From positions 930,001-994,000 of the forward strand of contig NZ_JABETK010000001.1 of NCBI RefSeq assembly GCF_013240295.1: a DNA stretch of 64,000 nt, in the 5' to 3' direction. Each line of letters begins with the position of its first letter. Positions within the stretch are counted from its first letter, which is position 1. The translations under genes and the position numbers were made by a program. This DNA is from Neoaquamicrobium sediminum. Its GTDB lineage: Bacteria; Pseudomonadota; Alphaproteobacteria; Rhizobiales; Rhizobiaceae. The notes under the pieces were generated by a model that made no database searches, was not told the origin of the DNA, and was given only the letters and a program-made list of their open reading frames with translations. This document shows, piece by piece, positions 1 to 11,767 of the stretch.

Positions 1-143
1 GCGTGGAGTGCATCGAACGAGGTCGACTTGCCATGCTCGTTGGCCGCCGACAGCACATTGACGCCATCGCCCATGCCTTCGATCGCGACACCCCGCCCGG
101 CAAAGCGGCGGACGTTGTGCAAGCGGACAGCGCGCAGCTTCAC
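1..143 (-). CDS. SbcC/YhaN-like AAA ATPase, N-terminal fragment
   Basis: Only the first 47 or so codons are in the window; the gene runs off the left edge. The start is a GTG at 143-141 that overlaps the TGA of the upstream nuclease gene (GTGA overlap), so the two are translationally coupled. The fragment reads KLRAVRLHNVRRF, then a Walker A loop of the form AANEHGKST, as in large SMC/SbcC-type ATPases that load DNA for a paired SbcD nuclease. The E-H-G-K-S-T variant resembles YhaN-type proteins. Pairing with the nuclease at 140-1261 supports a DNA end-processing or repair complex. Family is fairly sure from the P-loop and context; exact subfamily cannot be judged from the fragment. Confidence 0.75.
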   Translation of the reverse strand, partial: MKLRAVRLHNVRRFAGRGVAIEGMGDGVNVLSAANEHGKSTSFDALH

Positions 144-1261
144 GACGGCGCGTCCTCGCAATAGGAGAACAGCCGCGCCAGCGCCCCACGCGCGATGTCG
201 CGCTCGGCCTCCGCGCGCTGCGGATCGTCGCTTTCGGCCAGAAGCGTTTCGGCCGCCTGTCGTAAGGCACCGGCATGGTCTATACGGTCAAGATCACCGC
301 TCTCGCAGACGGTTTCCAAAGCATCGTCTTCATAAATCGCATGAGCGAAGTCCGGCGCAGCATGTTCGACGGCGGCCTTGAGTTCCGCTTTTGCCGGCAG
401 CCGCGTGCGCCCCTGTGCGGCGATCCGCAACAACGTCTGCCGCCGCATCTCTGTCGGTAGCACCTGTGCCAGCGCCTCGTTCACGTTCTCATCGCCAAAC
501 AGGCGAAGATCGAGCGTGCGCCACTGGAACGCACCGGTTTCGGCCGGCGTGACGGTCGGTTCGGCGCCTGCCCCCTCTATCGACACGAGGAGTGCGCGAC
601 CTGGCTCACGGTGCTTGAACCGATCCGGCTCAGGCGTGCCGCTGTACCATGTACGGGCATCGATGCGGGTCAGCCCATGCCAGTCGCCCAGCGCCAGATA
701 ATCGAGACCCGCGCGCGACGCCCGGTCGGGCGCCAGCACGTCGGATGAACTGCCTTCTTCGGAGAAATCGCGGATCGCGCCGTGCGCAAGGCCTATGCGG
801 AGCGTGCCATCGCCCGTCGTTACCCCATCCATCCATTCGCTGAGATCGCGCCCGGGCCGCCTCGTGGTACAAGGTGCCGGCAGCACGACCACGCCGGGTG
901 CAACGTCCACCGGCTCCGGCTCGAGAGCCAGCGTGACGTTGGCTGGAGCGTGCTGCAGGGCGGTTCGCCACAGCTCGTCGGCCACCCGTGAATCGTGATT
1001 TCCCGGAAGAACTATCCAGCGCAACGCGGGATCTTCGGCCATCGCCGCAAGCGACTGTCGCAACATCGCCGGTGTCGGCGTTTCGGTATCGAAGGTGTCG
1101 CCCGCAAGCAGGACCACAGACGCGCCCTGTGCACGGGCAAGGCCAGCCAGGCGTCCGATCGCCTGATGGCGCGCCTCACGCAGCCGCCCCCGCAAGTCCT
1201 CCGGCAGGTTGCCGAAACGCTTGCCTATGTGCAGATCGGAGCTGTGAACGAAACGAAACAT
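140..1261 (-). CDS. SbcD-like metallophosphoesterase / DNA repair exonuclease
   Basis: 373-residue calcineurin-like phosphoesterase. All metal-binding blocks are visible: D9-x-H11 in SSDLHIG, GDTFD near 54-58, GNHDS at 87-91, an AHG histidine near 160 and GDWHG at 192-196. This is the layout of SbcD/Mre11/YhaO nucleases, which cut DNA ends with a partner ATPase. The partner is the fragment at 1-143, whose GTG start overlaps this stop codon. The ATG at 1261 fits the family N-terminus, with the first metal motif directly after it. Length matches YhaO-type proteins. The substrate is inferred from the family. Confidence 0.88.
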   Translation of the reverse strand: MFRFVHSSDLHIGKRFGNLPEDLRGRLREARHQAIGRLAGLARAQGASVVLLAGDTFDTETPTPAMLRQSLAAMAEDPALRWIVLPGNHDSRVADELWRTALQHAPANVTLALEPEPVDVAPGVVVLPAPCTTRRPGRDLSEWMDGVTTGDGTLRIGLAHGAIRDFSEEGSSSDVLAPDRASRAGLDYLALGDWHGLTRIDARTWYSGTPEPDRFKHREPGRALLVSIEGAGAEPTVTPAETGAFQWRTLDLRLFGDENVNEALAQVLPTEMRRQTLLRIAAQGRTRLPAKAELKAAVEHAAPDFAHAIYEDDALETVCESGDLDRIDHAGALRQAAETLLAESDDPQRAEAERDIARGALARLFSYCEDAPS

Positions 1262-1443
1262 GCATCCCGACTAGCAGGATTCGGCGCGGCGCAAGAGCGA
1301 AAAACGCTCCACCACCAGAGCAGCACATCGCTACAACTTAAGTAAAATTTTACCGTGTTGCTCGGTTTCCGTTGCGCGAACGGGGCCTATTCCGGAACCA
1401 TTCCACCCACACCATTGTTTCTATTCACGAAAGGAACGGAAAC

Positions 1444-1644
1444 ATGTCTGGAATGAAGGCAAATACGATGCGGGAGGACGCGCTCGACCAACTGATCCGC
1501 AAGGAGATCGGTTCGGCGAACAATCGCCGACTTCTCGGCCGCATGCCTGCCTTCAAAGTGGATGCGGACATGCCTGATCAGTTCAACGATCTACTTGCGG
1601 AACTCGACCGAGCCGAAAACGGACGGTCGCGAGCGCGCAGCTAG
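1444..1644 (+). CDS. small hypothetical protein, 66 aa
   Basis: Not recognised. The ATG at 1444 follows AAAGGAACGG, a good ribosome binding site; an in-frame extension to 1372 lacks an ATG start and a better site. The product is hydrophilic and mixed in charge, with no signal peptide, membrane segment or cysteine. Its C-terminal half (QFNDLLAELDRAENG) looks helical, possibly amphipathic. A strong hairpin at 1651-1677 lies just past the stop and is shared with convergent rpsU. Stand-alone transcription unit between the sbcD-like gene and rpsU. Coding potential rests on the ribosome binding site, intact frame and clear termination. Confidence 0.6.
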   Translation: MSGMKANTMREDALDQLIRKEIGSANNRRLLGRMPAFKVDADMPDQFNDLLAELDRAENGRSRARS

Positions 1645-1650
1645 CAAAAA

Positions 1651-1677
1651 GGGGACGGCTGCCTGGCAGCCGTCCCC
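1651..1677 (-). terminator. Rho-independent terminator of rpsU (possibly bidirectional)
   Basis: A 12-bp perfect G/C-rich stem with a 3-nt loop (GGGGACGGCTGC / GCAGCCGTCCCC). On the minus strand it is followed by TTTTTG, so it terminates rpsU. On the plus strand the T-tract is weak, but the hairpin also lies 7 nt past the small gene ending at 1644. Confidence 0.85.
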
Positions 1678-1693
1678 CTGAATTTCGTTACCA

Positions 1694-1987
1694 TCACGCA
1701 GCGTTTGAGCTGGTCGACGGTGTCGCTTCAACAGCAGCAGGACGCGGACGCGCCGGGCGCATCGGCTTCTTCTTCGGCGAAGGCAGCAGGCCTTCCCGCT
1801 GCGCCTGCTTGCGGGCCAGCTTGCGCGCCCTGCGCACTGCCTCGGCCTTTTCGCGGGCGCGCTTCTCGGACGGCTTCTCGTAGGAACGGCGCGCCTTCAT
1901 CTCGCGGAAGACGCCTTCGCGCTGCAATTTCTTCTTGAGGACCCTGAGGGCCTGATCGACGTTGTTGTCGCGTACAATAACCTGCAA
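1694..1987 (-). CDS. rpsU: 30S ribosomal protein S21
   Basis: 97-residue S21: a conserved core ([19 protein letters not shown], then [19 protein letters not shown]) followed by the long basic Lys/Arg/Ala/Pro-rich tail typical of alphaproteobacterial S21. S21 sits on the small subunit platform near the anti-Shine-Dalgarno helix and helps initiation. There is no ATG at the start of the homologous region. TTG at 1987-1985 directly precedes QVIV and has AGGAAAG upstream, so TTG is taken as the start; the open frame back to 2140 is unlike S21. It ends at a strong terminator (1651-1677) and appears monocistronic. Confidence 0.93.
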   Translation of the reverse strand: MQVIVRDNNVDQALRVLKKKLQREGVFREMKARRSYEKPSEKRAREKAEAVRRARKLARKQAQREGLLPSPKKKPMRPARPRPAAVEATPSTSSNAA

Positions 1988-2188
1988 TTGCTTTCCTGAC
2001 TTCTCACGGGTTCGCCCGGCATGTTCTGGACATGGAGGACATGGAAGCGGATCGCAGTGCGATCCGGCGAAGCGGCGCCAAGTCACGAAATGAGAGCGGA
2101 CGATGCGTGCCGCAGATCCTGCGGGCGCCTGAAGATGCACTCGATATAGACCGCTGACAGCTTAATGCAACCCCGTGGGGCAGAAAGC

Positions 2189-2719
2189 TCAGGCTGCGGG
2201 ACGCCTGCGCCAGGAATATCCGGCTCCACAATCGCCTGCTTTGGCTGCTGGCTGGTAGTGGAACGGAATACCGCCAACGCGCCCTTCACCGAGCCGCGAG
2301 AGCGCTGTTTCGTTGGTCACCTCGAACTCGCTGAAGCCCGTTCGGATCATCAGAGGGATCTGATCGATCAGCACATCGCCCGAGGCGCGGATGGTGCCGC
2401 CGTATCCATGCCGTGAGCGCAGCAGCTCTGCCTTCGAATAGCTGCGGCCATCGTTGAAGGCGGGGAAACCGAGCGAAATCAACGACACCTGGGACAGGAA
2501 GGGCAGCAAGGCATCCAGCGCCTCGCCGGGCAGCACATGAACGCCGATGCGGTCGGCCGCTGCCGCCCGCGTGGCATCGTCGAGATCCAGGAAGACAGCA
2601 AGCGGCAGGATAACGCGCTGGTTACCAGCGAGCGCCTGAGCGTCCTCCGCATGGCTCCATTCTTCCTCGCGGAAGCCGTCCGGGGTCCATAGCCGGGTGA
2701 CGGTTTCGGTCTCGCTCAT
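2189..2719 (-). CDS. DUF934 protein of the sulfate assimilation operon
   Basis: 176-residue soluble protein that matches the DUF934 family, recognised from the LPLAVFLDL, FPAFNDGRSYSKAELLR and GDVLIDQI blocks. DUF934 genes nearly always sit after cysH or cysI in Proteobacteria and are presumed accessory to sulfate or sulfite reduction; the biochemical role is unknown. Start chosen at the ATG giving MSETETV (2719), 8 bp after the cysH stop. Last gene of the minus-strand cys operon (2189-6940). No cysteine motif or cofactor site is obvious. Confidence 0.85.
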   Translation of the reverse strand: MSETETVTRLWTPDGFREEEWSHAEDAQALAGNQRVILPLAVFLDLDDATRAAAADRIGVHVLPGEALDALLPFLSQVSLISLGFPAFNDGRSYSKAELLRSRHGYGGTIRASGDVLIDQIPLMIRTGFSEFEVTNETALSRLGEGRVGGIPFHYQPAAKAGDCGAGYSWRRRPAA

Positions 2720-2727
2720 TGCATGCC

Positions 2728-3454
2728 CTAATGTGTTGGAGTGGCCAGTCGCTCGCCGAGCCCCGGCAGATGAATGCCGCATTCGGTCTTCGCCTGCCCT
2801 GCCCAGCGGCCCGAACGCGGGTCTTCGCCCGGCTTGGCCGGCTCCGTGCAGGGAAAGCAGCCGATCGACAGGTAGCCGTAGGCAACCAGCGGATTTTCTC
2901 TCAGGTCATGACGGCGCATGTAATCTGCCAGCTTCGCCGTATCCCAGCGCGCCAGCGGATTGATGCGGATGCGCGGCCCGACCGCCTCGAAGACCGGCAT
3001 GGCGCCCCGCGTCGAAGCCTGAAAACGCTTGCGGCCCGTGAACCATGCGCGGAAAGGTTCAACGCCACGAGCCATCGGCTCCACCTTACGAACGCCGCAG
3101 CATCCGTCGACGTCCGTCTTGTGCAGATGTCCGGTCGGGTCGACGTGCGCCAGTGCCGCGTCATCCGGCGTGACGATGCGAATATCGGACAGGCCGAGAT
3201 CGTCAGCCAGCTGCTCGCGATATTCGAGCGTCTCGCCGAAATGCTTGCCCGTATCGAGGAAGACGACGGGCAAATCCGGATCGGTGCGGGCGATCATATG
3301 CAACAGAACGGCCGAATCCGCGCCGAATGACGATACGGCGGCGAGCTCGCCGAGACCGAAGCGTTCCCTGGCCACACCGATGATCTCATGCGGTTCGAGG
3401 CCGCCGAAGCGGGCATCGAGCGCCGCCGCCTCCCCGATCGTATCGAGGCCGGCT

Positions 3455-3480
<26 letters not shown>
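2728..3480 (-). CDS. cysH: adenylyl-sulfate (APS) reductase, thioredoxin-dependent
   Basis: 250 residues. Reduces adenylyl sulfate to sulfite in assimilatory sulfate reduction. The PP-loop SFGADSAVLLH is at about 51-61. The cysteine set C127-C128 (CCGVRKVEP) and C208-x2-C211 (GCFPC) are the [4Fe-4S] ligands that mark the plant/bacterial APS-type enzyme rather than the PAPS-type. The catalytic cysteine is in the C-terminal ECGIH (C234). The start ATG at 3480 has GGAGGCCCTTT just upstream and lies inside the end of cysI (26-bp overlap), so translation is coupled. Substrate preference is inferred from the four cluster cysteines. Confidence 0.93.
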
Positions 3481-5125
<1,645 letters not shown>

Positions 5126-5434
5126 GCTGGACTGTCCTTAAAGCGGGACAGCCGCCGGCTCGATCAGGCGGCGACTGCGATTTCGGGGCGGGCCTGCTTG
5201 CCCAGGTCGATGCGGTTGGTGGGGCCGGCGGCGCGGATGCGCTCGCGAAGGCGAAGCGGCCGGATCGCGCCGTCCACGACCTCGACGTCGATCAGGTTCA
5301 CGTCCACGACCTCGTTCTTGAGGAACGCCGCCTTGCCGGTGCGCTCGAGCCGCTCTTCGGTGGTCGCGTCCCTGGCGAGTTCGGCGGCGTCGATTGCTTC
5401 CGACCAGGAATGATCTGCGGCAAGCCACACCGCT

Positions 5435-6940
<1,506 letters not shown>

Positions 6941-7143
6941 GGCCGGATTGTCGCTGCCTCGGCCGGTTTTCAGAAGAAACAGCCTCGCTTGGCGGATCGC
7001 GGCGGGCAATCGCTTTTGCGCCATGCAGCATCGCCACGCAAAGTTTTGCTCCTGATGCCGATCAAACCGGACAAAGCACGGAACGGCCAACCATCCGCAA
7101 GCGTTGAAAGATCAACCGGAAACAAGGCTGAAAGGAGCAGGAC
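6941..7143. promoter_or_regulatory. divergent intergenic region, cysG / host-attachment gene
   Basis: About 200 bp between two divergent genes must hold the cys operon promoter (minus) and that of the gene at 7144 (plus). A Shine-Dalgarno (AAAGGAG at 7130-7136) serves the plus gene. No clear operator was found. Confidence 0.5.
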
Positions 7144-7593
7144 ATGTCTGGAATCAAGCTGGAGCACGACGCGTGGGTTGTCGTCGCCGATGGCGAGAAG
7201 GCGCTGTTCCTTCGCAATGAAGGCGATGCGAAATTTCCGAACCTGGAAGTGTTTCGCGAGATGCATGACGACAATCCGCCAACCCACGAACAGGGCACCG
7301 ACAGGCCCGGGCGCTTCAACGACGGACCCAATGTTCACCGCAGCGCCGTGCAGGAGACCGACTGGCACCGGATCGAGAAGGAACGTTTCGCGAAGGAGGT
7401 TGCCGAGCGGCTCTACAAGGCTGCGCACCGGGGCGATTACAAGCGGCTTGTGATCGTCGCACCGCCGATGGTCATGGGCGAGGTCCGAAAGGAGCTACAC
7501 AAGGAGGTCGAGGACCGCGTGGTGGCGGAAGTGTCGAAAACCCTAACGAACCACACGATCGACGAGATCGAGAAAATCTTGACGGCCGACTGA
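7144..7593 (+). CDS. host attachment family protein (baeRF-like)
   Basis: 149 residues, matching the Host_attach family (named from a plant-attachment protein of Agrobacterium). Visible blocks: WVVVADGEKALFLRNEGD at the N-terminus, the acidic/Asn-rich middle (RPGRFND), and LVIVAPPMVMGEVRKELH, as in the Rossmann-like RNase H / eRF1-related baeRF fold. The family name suggests host binding, but the fold suggests a cytoplasmic nucleic-acid or nucleotide role; no signal peptide is present. Good ribosome binding site AAAGGAG before ATG 7144. Single-gene unit, followed by a palindromic repeat. Confidence 0.85.
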   Translation: MSGIKLEHDAWVVVADGEKALFLRNEGDAKFPNLEVFREMHDDNPPTHEQGTDRPGRFNDGPNVHRSAVQETDWHRIEKERFAKEVAERLYKAAHRGDYKRLVIVAPPMVMGEVRKELHKEVEDRVVAEVSKTLTNHTIDEIEKILTAD

Positions 7594-7615
7594 GTGGCTG
7601 CTCGCATTCTCAGGG

Positions 7616-7867
7616 GTGCGTCCTTCGAGGCTCGCGGAGCCTGTCCTCGGGCTTGCCGAAGGCAAGACCCGGGGGCTCGCACGTCAGGATAAGGGATGTA
7701 GTCTAGGGGCTCGCACGTCAGGATGAGGGATGTAGTCTGATCGAGTCTACGACGTCGTGGGCTCGATGGATTTCTGAAGAACGGCCCTCGAACCCACCGG
7801 CTCGCCGGAGCGATGCACAACAGTCCTCATCCTGAGGTGCGAGCGTAGCGAGCCTCGAAGGACGCAC
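7616..7867. repeat. intergenic palindromic repeat, family A, copy 1
   Basis: Outer 20-bp perfect inverted repeats at 7616-7635 and 7848-7867 (GTGCGTCCTTCGAGGCTCGC and its complement). The inner side of the right arm (CCTCATCCTGAGGTGCGAGC, 7826-7845) extends the element as in the 38056 copy. The middle holds a 34-bp tandem duplication at 7672-7705 and 7706-7739. The element fills the gap between the convergent genes 7144 and 7870. Other copies: 38056-38232 and a half-copy at 14641. No ORF or transposase inside. Confidence 0.9.
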
Positions 7868-7869
7868 AG

Positions 7870-8709
7870 CTACTCCGCGAGGAAGTCCCGCAACATGGCG
7901 ATCTCGAAGTCGCTGGCAAGCGTCGGGGCGTGGCCGCAGTCGGGCATGACCTCGAGACGCGGGCGCGGCCCGCGCCGCACCATGTCCTCGGCGATGCCGG
8001 CGGGCAGCACGTCGGAGCTTTCGCCTCGTATCAGCAGCGTTTTCGAGGTGATCGCGTCGTAGGAGTCCCACACGTCGAGATCCGACTTGTGGTGCGTGAA
8101 CTGCGAGACGATGTTGGGATCGTAGTGGACGGTCACGCGGCCATCGTCTGTCCTGCGCGAGGAGGTGTCGGCCATCCGGCGCCAAAAGGCATCGGTGTTG
8201 CGGCCGAAGGGTGCGTAATTCTCGCGCAGCCACGCTTCAAGTTCGCCGATCGTGTCGTAGACGGGCGGATTGCCGACATAGGAGGCGATCCGTCCCGTGC
8301 CGGCCTCTGGTATGTCGGGTCCGATGTCGTTGATCACTAGATGGGTGATACGCTGCGCGAGCGGGCCCGCCGCAAGCGTGACGCCGATCAGGCCGCCCAT
8401 CGAGGTGCCGAGCCAGCGCAGGTCGCCGATGCGGTAATGGTCGAGGACCGCCAGCGCCGTCTCGCCGAACACCCGATAGGAATAATCGACCGTGTAGTCG
8501 CGCGCCCAGCTCGACAGGCCGCGCCCGAGCGTGTCGGGACAGATGACGAAATAGGTGTCGCTGAGCGCCTCGGCTACCTCGTCGAAATCACGGCCGGTGC
8601 GAGCAAGTCCATGCCACATCACCAAAGCAGGCTTTTGCGGATCGCCCCATTCGGTGACGTGCACCTCGAAGCCGTCGCAATTCACATAGGTCGAACGCGG
8701 CAGGGTCAT
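7870..8709 (-). CDS. alpha/beta fold hydrolase at the end of the liv operon
   Basis: 279 residues. Alpha/beta hydrolase: oxyanion-hole block MWHGLARTG, nucleophile elbow G-T-S-M-G-G (serine) and C-terminal DCGHAP histidine. No signal peptide, so cytoplasmic. The ATG at 8709 overlaps the livM stop (ATGA), so it is co-translated with the transporter. This implies the hydrolase acts on the imported substrate, perhaps an ester, amide or lactone; the substrate is unknown. Last gene of the minus-strand operon that begins at livJ (13940). Confidence 0.85.
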   Translation of the reverse strand: MTLPRSTYVNCDGFEVHVTEWGDPQKPALVMWHGLARTGRDFDEVAEALSDTYFVICPDTLGRGLSSWARDYTVDYSYRVFGETALAVLDHYRIGDLRWLGTSMGGLIGVTLAAGPLAQRITHLVINDIGPDIPEAGTGRIASYVGNPPVYDTIGELEAWLRENYAPFGRNTDAFWRRMADTSSRRTDDGRVTVHYDPNIVSQFTHHKSDLDVWDSYDAITSKTLLIRGESSDVLPAGIAEDMVRRGPRPRLEVMPDCGHAPTLASDFEIAMLRDFLAE

Positions 8710-9815
8710 TTGGTGCCTCCCTTGCCCATGAGGGTGCCGGCGATGCCAGCCGGAAAGAAATAGACGAGCAGGATGAAAACCACGCCGAGCCACAGCAGCC
8801 AGCGGTCAGGGTTCAGCAGGTCGGGTATCAGCGGCACGTCGGCGGTTGCCGCCGCGCCGGCGGCCATGAGGTCCTTCAGGTAGAACTGTGCCAGCGTCAT
8901 GATGACGACACCGATCACCGCGCCGAACATGGTGCCCATGCCGCCGATCACCACCATCAGCAGGATGTCGAGCATGATGTCGAAGGAGAGCGCCACGTCC
9001 GGGCCGGTATAGCGCAGCCACGTCGCCCGCACGACGCCGGCAAGAGCGGCGACGACCGCCGCTATGCAGAAGATGGCGGTGCGATAGGCCACGACACGAT
9101 AACCGATCGCTTCCGCGCGCATCTCGTTTTCGCGGATCGCCTCCAGCACCGTGCCAAGCGGCGAAGCGACGATGCGCAACATCGTCAGGAACAGAATCAA
9201 AGAGGACAGGAAGACGAAATAGTAAAGCGCAAGCCTGCCGTTCGCGGCGACGCCGAAGATGCGCAACGCCTTGCCGTCGCTGCCCTCGATCAGCGTATTT
9301 GCCGGCGAGAAGAAGCGCGGTATGGAGTAGGTCATCCCATCCTCACCGCCGGTGAAATCGGAAAGCTGGCTGGCCAGCACCATCATCACCGAGGCCGCGG
9401 CAAGCGTGATCATGGCGAAGAAGATCGCCTTGACGCGCAGCGACAGGAGACCGATCAGTACAGCCAGCACGAGCGCCGCAATCACGCCGAGCGACCCGCC
9501 AAGCAGGATCGCGTCGAACCCCGCGCCCATGGTTTTCAGCGCAATCGCCACCCCGTATGCGCCGAGCCCGAAGAACATCGTGTGGGCGAAGGACACGATG
9601 CCCGTATAGCCAATCAGCAGGTCGTAGCTCGCCACCAGCACGATGAACACGCAGATCCGCGCCGCCACTTCCTGCGCCCGTACATCGGGGAACAGAAACG
9701 GCGCGAACATCAGGCAAAGCCCGACCGCAAGCACGACGCCGTAGACGATGAGCCTGCCTGCGGGAACGCGACGATCAATCCTGTGACCGGTGGTGGCTGG
9801 CGTCGTTGCTGTCAT
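8706..9815 (-). CDS. livM: Liv-type ABC transporter permease (LivM family)
   Basis: 369-residue inner-membrane permease with about 8-10 hydrophobic segments. LivM hallmarks: LIGYTGIVSFAHTMFFGLGAYG near 90-115 and the cytoplasmic EAA-like loop with GTVLEAIRENEMRAEAIGY. Pairs with livH as the membrane channel for a polar-amino-acid or amide-type substrate. Start ATG 9815 gives MTATTPATT; a GTG nine bases upstream is an alternative. 5 bp after livH and overlapping the hydrolase by 4 bp. Confidence 0.9.
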   Translation of the reverse strand: MTATTPATTGHRIDRRVPAGRLIVYGVVLAVGLCLMFAPFLFPDVRAQEVAARICVFIVLVASYDLLIGYTGIVSFAHTMFFGLGAYGVAIALKTMGAGFDAILLGGSLGVIAALVLAVLIGLLSLRVKAIFFAMITLAAASVMMVLASQLSDFTGGEDGMTYSIPRFFSPANTLIEGSDGKALRIFGVAANGRLALYYFVFLSSLILFLTMLRIVASPLGTVLEAIRENEMRAEAIGYRVVAYRTAIFCIAAVVAALAGVVRATWLRYTGPDVALSFDIMLDILLMVVIGGMGTMFGAVIGVVIMTLAQFYLKDLMAAGAAATADVPLIPDLLNPDRWLLWLGVVFILLVYFFPAGIAGTLMGKGGTK

Positions 9816-9820
9816 GTCGC

Positions 9821-10815
9821 TCACCCCTTCACCGCCGGCTTCAGTCCGAAGGGTCGCCACAGCAGGATCGCCATCATCAGGATCATGTTCGACGCCAGCG
9901 ACATCTTCGGGAACAGGAAGGCCACGTAGTTCGCCATCAGCCCGACGAGGATCGCGCCGAGCAGTGAACCCTCGATGGAGCCAAGCCCGCCGATGATGAC
10001 GACGATGAAGACGAGGATCATCATCTCCGAGCCGATGGCAGTCGTGATCAGCCCCTGATAGCCGGCCCACATGGCGCCGCCCATCGCGGCCAGCGCGGAG
10101 CCCGCCATGAAGACGGCGATGAACAGCCGGTCGATCCGGAAGCCCAGCGCCTCGACCATTTCCCGGTTCTCGACGCCGGCGCGGATCAGAAGGCCGATGC
10201 GGGTTCGGTTGAGCGCGAAATGCATGGCGATATAGACGACGAGCCCGAGGGCGAAAGCGAAGATGCGGTAGAGCTCGATGGCCACGTCGCCGATGACGAT
10301 CGAGCCGGTCAGCGCAGCCGGGCGCGGCACCGGGATCGGCGCGCCGCCCCAGATCATCAAAATGAGTTCCTCCGCCACGATCAGCGCGCCCATGGTGATG
10401 AGGATCTGGCGCAAATGGTCCTTATAGACCGGCTTGACGATGACGCGCTCGAAAGCCCAGCCAGCAAGCGCGCCGAACGCGGTAGCAGCCGCGATGGCCG
10501 CCATCAGTGCGACGATGTTCATGGCCGCGCTGCCGCCCGACACCCAGACGCCGAACCATGCAAGCACGCTCGCTGCAATAAACGCCCGAAGGAGACGAAG
10601 GCCGAATGGCCGAAGTTGAGCACGTCCATGAGGCCGAAGATCAGCGACAGACCGGACGCCATCAGGAAGATCATCATGCCCATGGCGAGACCGGCGACGG
10701 TCAGCGTCATCCATGTCGACGGCCGGCCGATCAGCACGAAGGCGATAAGGCCCAGCGCGACCGGCAGCAGCATGACGCCTCCGAAGCGTTCGAAGGTGGC
10801 GGAGAGGGTTTTCAT
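9821..10815 (-). pseudogene. livH: Liv-type permease LivH, split by a -1 frameshift
   Basis: Would encode about 331 residues. The N-terminal frame starts at ATG 10815 and carries LSLIFGLMDVLNFGHSAFVSFG; after that the protein continues in another frame with FIAASVLAWFG to the stop at 9821. Adding one G to the GGG run at 10585-10587 (CCC on plus) restores the family sequence FGAFIAASV. About 10 hydrophobic segments; the GLGSIEGSLLGAILVG block near the C-terminus is typical of LivH. Because the rest of the operon is intact, a sequencing or assembly indel is more likely than a real null. If real, the transporter would lack a channel subunit. Confidence 0.88.
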
Positions 10816-10864
10816 GTTGGCCGTTTCCCCGCGATCGTCCGACCAAAGGAACCCACTCTATGTT

Positions 10865-11018
10865 GCCCCCTCTGTCCTGCCGGACATCTCCCCCATGAGG
10901 GGGAGATCGGCTTTCAGACCGCTCACCGAGCGCTTGGCAACGCCGGCGATTGGCGAAAACTGCGCGACCGGCTGATCTCCCTCCTTGTGGGGGAGATGTC
11001 CGGCAGGACAGAGGGGGC
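10865..11018. repeat. intergenic palindromic repeat, family B
   Basis: Perfect 30-bp inverted repeats at 10865-10894 and 10989-11018 (GCCCCCTCTGTCCTGCCGGA...), each with its own small hairpin of CTCCC/GGGAG on the inner side. The 94-bp centre has no ORF. It lies inside the liv operon, between livF and livH, where it could fold in the mRNA and lower or process downstream expression. Confidence 0.9.
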
Positions 11019-11047
11019 GTGACAGAGCGCATACATGACCAACATCC

Positions 11048-11767
11048 TCAATGCGCTTCCATCGACAGGCTGAGGAAACGGTTCTGGAGCGCCTCGTCGG
11101 CCGCGAGCTCGGCCATGGAGCCGCGATGGACAATGCGGCCGTCGTCGATCACGGCGACGGTTTCGCCGAGCGCGCGGGCAAAAAGGAAGTTCTGCTCGAC
11201 CAGCAGGATAGTCGTCTCGCGTGCGATGTCGCGGAAGGCGTCGATCATCGCGCGGATGATCGCAGGCGCCAGCCCCTTGGTCGGCTCGTCGATGAGTATC
11301 AGGTCGCGCCTTTCAATGATGGCGCGGGAGATGGCGAGCATCTGCTTCTGTCCGCCGGAAAGCGCATAAGCCTGCCGATCCCAGAACTTCTCCATCGCAG
11401 GAAAGAGTGTGAAGACGCGCTGCAGCCGCTCGTCGTCGAACCGGCCCCCGGTCGCGGCCAGCCGCATGTTTTCCTCGACCGTGAGGCCGCCGAAGATACC
11501 CATGTTCTCGGGCACGAACGCCACGCCCAGCCTGGCGATGTCGGGCGTCCGCATGGCGGTGATGTCCTGACCGCGGAATACAATCCTGCCGGAGCGCGCG
11601 CGCCAGAGCCCCATGATCGTGCGCAGCGTCGTGGTCTTGCCGGCGCCGTTGCGGCCGAGCAGCACGTGCACGCCGCCCTCCGGCACGTCGAGCGAGATGC
11701 CATGCAGAATGTGATATTGCGCGATGTCGGTATAAACATCCTCGATGCGCAGGATCGGCGCGTTCAT
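11048..11767 (-). CDS. livF: Liv-type ABC transporter ATP-binding protein (LivF family)
   Basis: 239-residue ATPase. Walker A GRNGAGKTT near 40, signature LSGGQKQM, Walker B LILIDEPTKGLAP and H-loop-region LLVEQN. The LivF-type VPENMGIFGGLTVEENM block separates it from LivG. Energises import with LivG on the LivHM channel. Stop at 11048; its ATG at 11767 overlaps the livG stop by 4 bp. A palindromic repeat (10865-11018) separates it from livH. Confidence 0.92.
   Translation of the reverse strand: MNAPILRIEDVYTDIAQYHILHGISLDVPEGGVHVLLGRNGAGKTTTLRTIMGLWRARSGRIVFRGQDITAMRTPDIARLGVAFVPENMGIFGGLTVEENMRLAATGGRFDDERLQRVFTLFPAMEKFWDRQAYALSGGQKQMLAISRAIIERRDLILIDEPTKGLAPAIIRAMIDAFRDIARETTILLVEQNFLFARALGETVAVIDDGRIVHRGSMAELAADEALQNRFLSLSMEAH

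Noticed and set aside
7616..7867. Insertion sequence with 20-bp terminal inverted repeats
   Set aside because: No transposase or ORF between the arms, no target duplication seen; fits a palindromic intergenic element better.
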